From: Caldifarciminota bacterium
GTDB lineage: Bacteria; Hydrothermota; Hydrothermia; S141-80
DNA: 9,692 bases
Assembly: GCA_015490255.1 (NCBI GenBank)
Contig: WFYF01000300.1
Location: forward strand, 1 to 9,692
Direction of reading: 5' to 3'
Shown here in pieces: positions 7,168 to 9,692 of this stretch (positions within the stretch are counted from its first letter, which is position 1; each line of letters begins with the position of its first letter). Made by a program: the position numbers and the translations under genes. Below the pieces are notes generated by a model. The model was not told where the DNA came from, ran no database searches, and worked only from the letters and a program-made list of their open reading frames with translations.

Positions 7168-7829
7168 TGGCGGAAATCTTCTGGACCACGGTGGCGGCCT
7201 TCTTCACTCTGGCCATTTTCAGCTTTCTCTGGCGGGACAATCCCTTCTATCAGTTCGCCGAACACGTGTTTGTGGGCGGGTCGGCGGCCTTCACTTTCGT
7301 TTATATCTGGTATTTCAACGTGTGGCCGAAACTCTGGACACCCTTCTTCTCCAAGATTTTTCACGGCCAGTTCGGGGACATCACCACCTCTCAGTGGCTG
7401 CTGATCATCCCCACCATTCTCTCCCTGATGATGCTCACCCGTCTCCTCTCCTATGTGGCCCCGGACATCATCTGGATCTCCCGGTGGGCCATCGCCTTCA
7501 CGGTGGGAATCGGAGCCGGTCTGGGCATCACCGGGGCCCTTCAGGGGTTCCTGGTCCCCCAGATCCAGGCCACCATCCTGCCTCTGGTGGGTGATTCTTT
7601 TGCAGCCACCTTCAACAACTGGGTGATCATCGTGGGAACCCTGACCACCCTGGTGTATTTCTATTTCTCCAGCGAACACCGGGGAGCGCTGGGATGGTTT
7701 GCGCGGCTGGGCATCATCTTCATCATGATCGGGTTCGGGGCCTCCTTTGGCTATACGGTGATGGCCCGCGTGTCCCTCCTGATCGGGCGGATGTATTTCC
7801 TGCTCCACAACTGGCTTCACCTGGTGTGA
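7164..7829 (+). CDS. Six-TM membrane protein closing the DUF6754 cassette
   Basis: A 221-residue integral membrane protein. Its ATG at 7164 overlaps the preceding TGA, with GGAGG at 7151-7155; a second ATG at 7167 is an equally possible start. Hydrophobic segments lie near 5-22, 36-52, 78-95, 104-130, 150-168 and 178-200. Likely conserved signatures are DNPFYQFAEHVFVGGSAA (25-42) after TM1, ISRWAIAFTVGIGAGLG (105-121) in TM4, and FGYTVMARVSLLIGRM (195-210) near the end. I recall this combination from unannotated proteins in DUF6754-containing clusters, but no function has been assigned that I know of. No enzyme motif is visible. One base separates its stop from the lspA start, so lspA probably depends on its translation. 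Confidence 0.8.
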   Translation: MMAEIFWTTVAAFFTLAIFSFLWRDNPFYQFAEHVFVGGSAAFTFVYIWYFNVWPKLWTPFFSKIFHGQFGDITTSQWLLIIPTILSLMMLTRLLSYVAPDIIWISRWAIAFTVGIGAGLGITGALQGFLVPQIQATILPLVGDSFAATFNNWVIIVGTLTTLVYFYFSSEHRGALGWFARLGIIFIMIGFGASFGYTVMARVSLLIGRMYFLLHNWLHLV

Positions 7830-7830
7830 G

Positions 7831-8331
7831 ATGAAGGTTTTGCGGCGGCTTCTGGAACTTTTCCTGGTGGCGGGGGTTGTGGTGGCGCTGGATCAGGGAG
7901 TGAAGGCCTGGATCACCGGTCACATGGTGCTCCACGAAAGCCGGGAGATCCTGGGGGACTTTGTGCGCCTCACCTTTGTGCTGAATCCCAACGCCGTGCT
8001 GGGGATCCCCATTCCTTCGGTGGCCCTTTATTATGCTTTCGCCCTGCTTGCCATAGGATTCCTGGTGTTTCTCTCCCTCCGGGAGCCCCACCGGTCCTAT
8101 CGCCTGCTCTATGGCCTGATTCTCGGAGGAGCGGTGGGCAACCTTCTGGACCGCCTCCGGATCGGGGCGGTGGTGGACTTTGTGGATGTGGGAATCGGCA
8201 GGGTGCGCTGGCCGGTGTTCAACCTGGCGGACAGCGCCATCTCCGTGGCCCTGCTCCTTCTCCTCTGGTTTTCCCTCCGCCACCAGGAGGCTCCCCACCC
8301 GGTGGAGGAGTTTCCCTATGCGGAGTCCTGA
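7831..8331 (+). CDS. lspA: Lipoprotein signal peptidase (signal peptidase II)
   Basis: This inner-membrane aspartic protease removes signal peptides from prolipoproteins after the lipobox cysteine is diacylated. At 166 residues it has the normal length, with four hydrophobic segments (about 8-26, 62-83, 91-106, 128-148). The family blocks are all present. They are DQGVKAWI (21-28), an Asn-containing block LNPNAVLGI (51-59), GGAVGNLLDRLRIGAVVDFVD (in parts, 99-119), and WPVFNLADSAI (127-137). By alignment with characterised LspA proteins the catalytic aspartates should be D116 and D134, 18 residues apart. The Asn block is unusual: the common form is N-x-G-A-x-F, whereas here Gly is replaced by Asn (N54). 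The ATG lies one base after the previous stop and has only a weak Shine-Dalgarno sequence, which suggests translational coupling. A probable lipoprotein gene, a possible substrate, lies at 9047. Confidence 0.95.
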   Translation: MKVLRRLLELFLVAGVVVALDQGVKAWITGHMVLHESREILGDFVRLTFVLNPNAVLGIPIPSVALYYAFALLAIGFLVFLSLREPHRSYRLLYGLILGGAVGNLLDRLRIGAVVDFVDVGIGRVRWPVFNLADSAISVALLLLLWFSLRHQEAPHPVEEFPYAES

Positions 8332-8980
8332 CAGGGCCCTCCCGCGGGGAGAGCTGTTCAACACCGCAAGTCACGGCGCCGGCGCTCTGGTGATGCTGGT
8401 GGGCTCCCTCGTTCTGCTCGTGCGCCATTTCCCCCTCCGCCCTCCCACCCTCTCGCTGGGGTTTCTGATCTATGGCCTCTCCCTCATTTCCGTGTTTCTG
8501 GCCTCCACCTTTTATCACGGCACACCCGCCCCCTCCCGATGGAAAGCCCGGCTCCGGAAGCTGGACCACAGCGCCATCTATCTGGCCATCGCGGGGACCT
8601 ATGTTCCCTTCCTGCTCCTGGTGATAGAGGGGCTGGAGCGGTGGCTCCTTCTTGCCACCGTGTGGATCCTGGCGGTTGTGGGGATTGTGCTGGAATTTCT
8701 GAACGGAGAACGGTTCCGGACCCTGTCATACGTTCTGTATCTGGGCATGGGCTGGGTGGGAATCCTGGTGGCCCCCCGGCTCTTCCGGACCATGCCCCGC
8801 TGGGCGTTTGCCCTGCTTCTTGCGGGGGGACTCGCCTATACCATCGGCTTCGGATTCTATGCCGCCCCCCGTGTCCCCTTCCACCACGAGATCTGGCACG
8901 TGTGGGTGGTCACGGGGGCGGTGCTCCACCTGGCCGCCCTGTGGGTGCTGGAAGAAACACGGATCCGGGACCGGACGTGA
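8318..8980 (+). CDS. Hemolysin III / TrhA (PAQR superfamily) membrane protein
   Basis: The ATG at 8318 (220 aa) is preferred because GGAGGAG (8304-8310) precedes it and family similarity begins right after it (GELFNTASHG); the frame is open further upstream only as an out-of-frame reading of lspA. The gene overlaps the lspA 3' end by 14 bases. Seven hydrophobic segments fit the HlyIII/PAQR fold. The conserved metal-site pattern is complete: ASHG (H19), SVFLASTFYH (S63, H67), KLDHSAIYLAIAGTYVPF (D83, H84), and HHEIWHVWVVTGAVLHL (H190, H194, H204). In this superfamily a Ser/Asp/three-His cluster binds zinc and may have lipid-hydrolase activity. Bacterial TrhA proteins have been linked to membrane lipid homeostasis; direct haemolysin activity is doubtful. 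It is the last gene of the operon. Confidence 0.92.
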   Translation: MRSPDRALPRGELFNTASHGAGALVMLVGSLVLLVRHFPLRPPTLSLGFLIYGLSLISVFLASTFYHGTPAPSRWKARLRKLDHSAIYLAIAGTYVPFLLLVIEGLERWLLLATVWILAVVGIVLEFLNGERFRTLSYVLYLGMGWVGILVAPRLFRTMPRWAFALLLAGGLAYTIGFGFYAAPRVPFHHEIWHVWVVTGAVLHLAALWVLEETRIRDRT

Positions 8981-8991
8981 GATTTCTCACA
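8976..8991. promoter_or_regulatory. CRP-like operator overlapping the hlyIII stop codon
   Basis: C-GTGA-GATTTC-TCACA matches TGTGA-N6-TCACA at 9 of 10 conserved bases, and the core GTGAGA-TT-TCTCAC is a perfect inverted repeat. Its centre (8983.5) lies 41.5 bases upstream of base 9025, a reasonable transcription start for the TATATA box at 9013-9018. That is the classical class II activator position. A minor RNA hairpin is the alternative reading. Confidence 0.45.
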
Positions 8992-9012
8992 GAAAGGACG
9001 TGCGGGAGGGCG

Positions 9013-9022
9013 TATATATAAA
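9013..9022 (+). promoter_or_regulatory. A/T-rich -10 region of the lipoprotein gene
   Basis: TATATATAAA stands out in a G+C-rich background and offers TATATA (9013-9018) or TATAAA (9017-9022) as a -10 box. No good -35 hexamer is found 16-18 bases upstream, in line with activator-dependent initiation. AGGAGG follows at 9035-9040, 6 bases before the ATG. Confidence 0.5.
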
Positions 9023-9046
9023 AGGAAAACCAACAGGAGGTTCGCC

Positions 9047-9692
9047 ATGAAACGATGGACGATCCTTGCGGCCGCAGCCCTCTTTCTCCTGGCTGCGGAC
9101 TGCAACAAACCCACGGAAGAGAATCCCCCGGAAGGGGGGCTCGCCGATCCCACCACCGCCCAGATGCTCCTCTCCATCGTGGTGGAAAACGGCGGTTATG
9201 AAAGCATCTTCTATTCTTCTCCCCAGGGGATGAAGGGCCAGTTTGACACTTTCGGCAAAGCCAGAGGGAAGTTCAAGCAGGGGGAAAACCTGTGCGCCCC
9301 CTACGTGGTCATTGATACCACGAACCTGGACACCACCGACTCCGATATGGACGGGATTCCCCGGCATGTTTCCTTATCGGTGGAGTGTGACACCACACTC
9401 TATGGTGACCTCGATGGTGATCCCACTACCGTAGAAGAATCGCTCCGGGTGATCATTTCCGGCGAAGCAATGTTTCAAGACATGGCGGACAACGATCCAT
9501 GGACTGCAGCTGCGTCTTTCCAGGGAACCCGGTTTCCGGTGTTTTATATGGGCGTCTTCTACCAGGGACCCAGCCAGACATACGAAGAGGAATTTGGAGT
9601 AAGCGGTGAGATTCAGTCCCTGCGGGAGTCTGGGATTTTCCGGCTGGTGAATCGGATCAACGTTCTTGCACGAGTTCAGCTGGGTTCTGAAG
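9047..9692 (+). CDS. Probable lipoprotein with a calcium-loop-like motif (3' truncated)
   Basis: The ATG at 9047 has AGGAGG 6 bases upstream. The frame stays open to the right edge, giving 215 codons of a longer gene. The N-terminus is MKRWT, a hydrophobic core AAAALFLLAA, then D-C19-N-K. C19 is in the right place for a lipoprotein, and the following Pro/Glu-rich stretch (KPTEENPPEGG) is a typical linker. However, Asp at -1 departs from the usual lipobox (L-A/S-G/A-C). Residues about 93-100 (DTTDSDMDGIP) resemble a thrombospondin-type-3 or EF-hand-like DxDxDG calcium loop. Another acidic run, GDLDGDP, follows. Two further cysteines sit in the visible part (in GENLCAPY and SVECDTT) and flank the calcium-loop motif. 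No family recognised. It has its own promoter and is probably not part of the preceding operon, or is only partly read through from it. Confidence 0.75.
   Translation, partial: MKRWTILAAAALFLLAADCNKPTEENPPEGGLADPTTAQMLLSIVVENGGYESIFYSSPQGMKGQFDTFGKARGKFKQGENLCAPYVVIDTTNLDTTDSDMDGIPRHVSLSVECDTTLYGDLDGDPTTVEESLRVIISGEAMFQDMADNDPWTAAASFQGTRFPVFYMGVFYQGPSQTYEEEFGVSGEIQSLRESGIFRLVNRINVLARVQLGSE

Noticed and set aside
8977..8990. The GTGAGA-TT-TCTCAC repeat as a terminator of the six-gene operon
   Set aside because: The stem is only 6 bp with a 2-base loop and no U tract follows, so an operator is the better reading.
1..9692. CRISPR array, tRNA/rRNA genes, insertion sequence or defence system
   Set aside because: I saw no spaced direct repeats, no tRNA cloverleaf or rRNA signature, no transposase and no nuclease or methylase motif.

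Overview
This looks like chromosomal DNA from a G+C-rich, diderm bacterium. The G+C content is clearly above 60% by eye, and G/C-ending codons dominate. Evidence for two membranes is a signal-peptide protein with an outer-membrane-barrel-like C-terminal half and a secreted beta-propeller protein ending in a type-IX-secretion-like sorting tail. The DUF6754 cassette and the sorting tail together point to an uncultured lineage such as WOR-3/Stahlbacteria, KSB1 or a relative. That placement is inference; no rRNA or marker gene is present.

Region 1 (1-1996, + strand): the 3' end of a gene resembling the poly-gamma-glutamate system protein (PgsW-like). It overlaps by ATGA a gene for a 548-residue, Arg-rich, signal-peptide protein with a beta-rich N-terminus and a probable outer-membrane barrel. 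The pair may belong to an anionic-polymer (poly-glutamate) synthesis or export locus whose other genes lie upstream of the window. Region 2 (1997-4315): a bidirectional hairpin terminator separates this pair from a convergent gene on the - strand. That gene encodes a 740-residue secreted seven-bladed SBBP-type beta-propeller with a C-terminal sorting domain.

Region 3 (4316-4567): a 252-base divergent control region. It holds a short-leader promoter for each direction and a CRP-like palindrome (TGTGA-N6-TCACG) between them. Region 4 (4568-8980, + strand): a tightly packed six-gene operon. The first four genes encode an uncharacterised membrane cassette: a FN3-like/DUF6754 protein, a six-TM protein, a protein with two TMs flanking a soluble domain, and another six-TM protein. 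The last two are lspA (lipoprotein signal peptidase) and a hemolysin III/TrhA-family membrane protein. Region 5 (8981-9692): a second CRP-like palindrome and a TATATA -10 box precede a 3'-truncated, probable lipoprotein gene with a DxDxDG calcium-loop-like motif.

The common theme is cell-envelope biogenesis and surface display. The most promising undescribed system is the four-gene DUF6754 membrane cassette. The most testable new observation is the pair of CRP-like operators, one of which fits class II (-41.5) geometry upstream of the lipoprotein gene. I see no tRNA, rRNA, CRISPR array, insertion sequence or attachment site.
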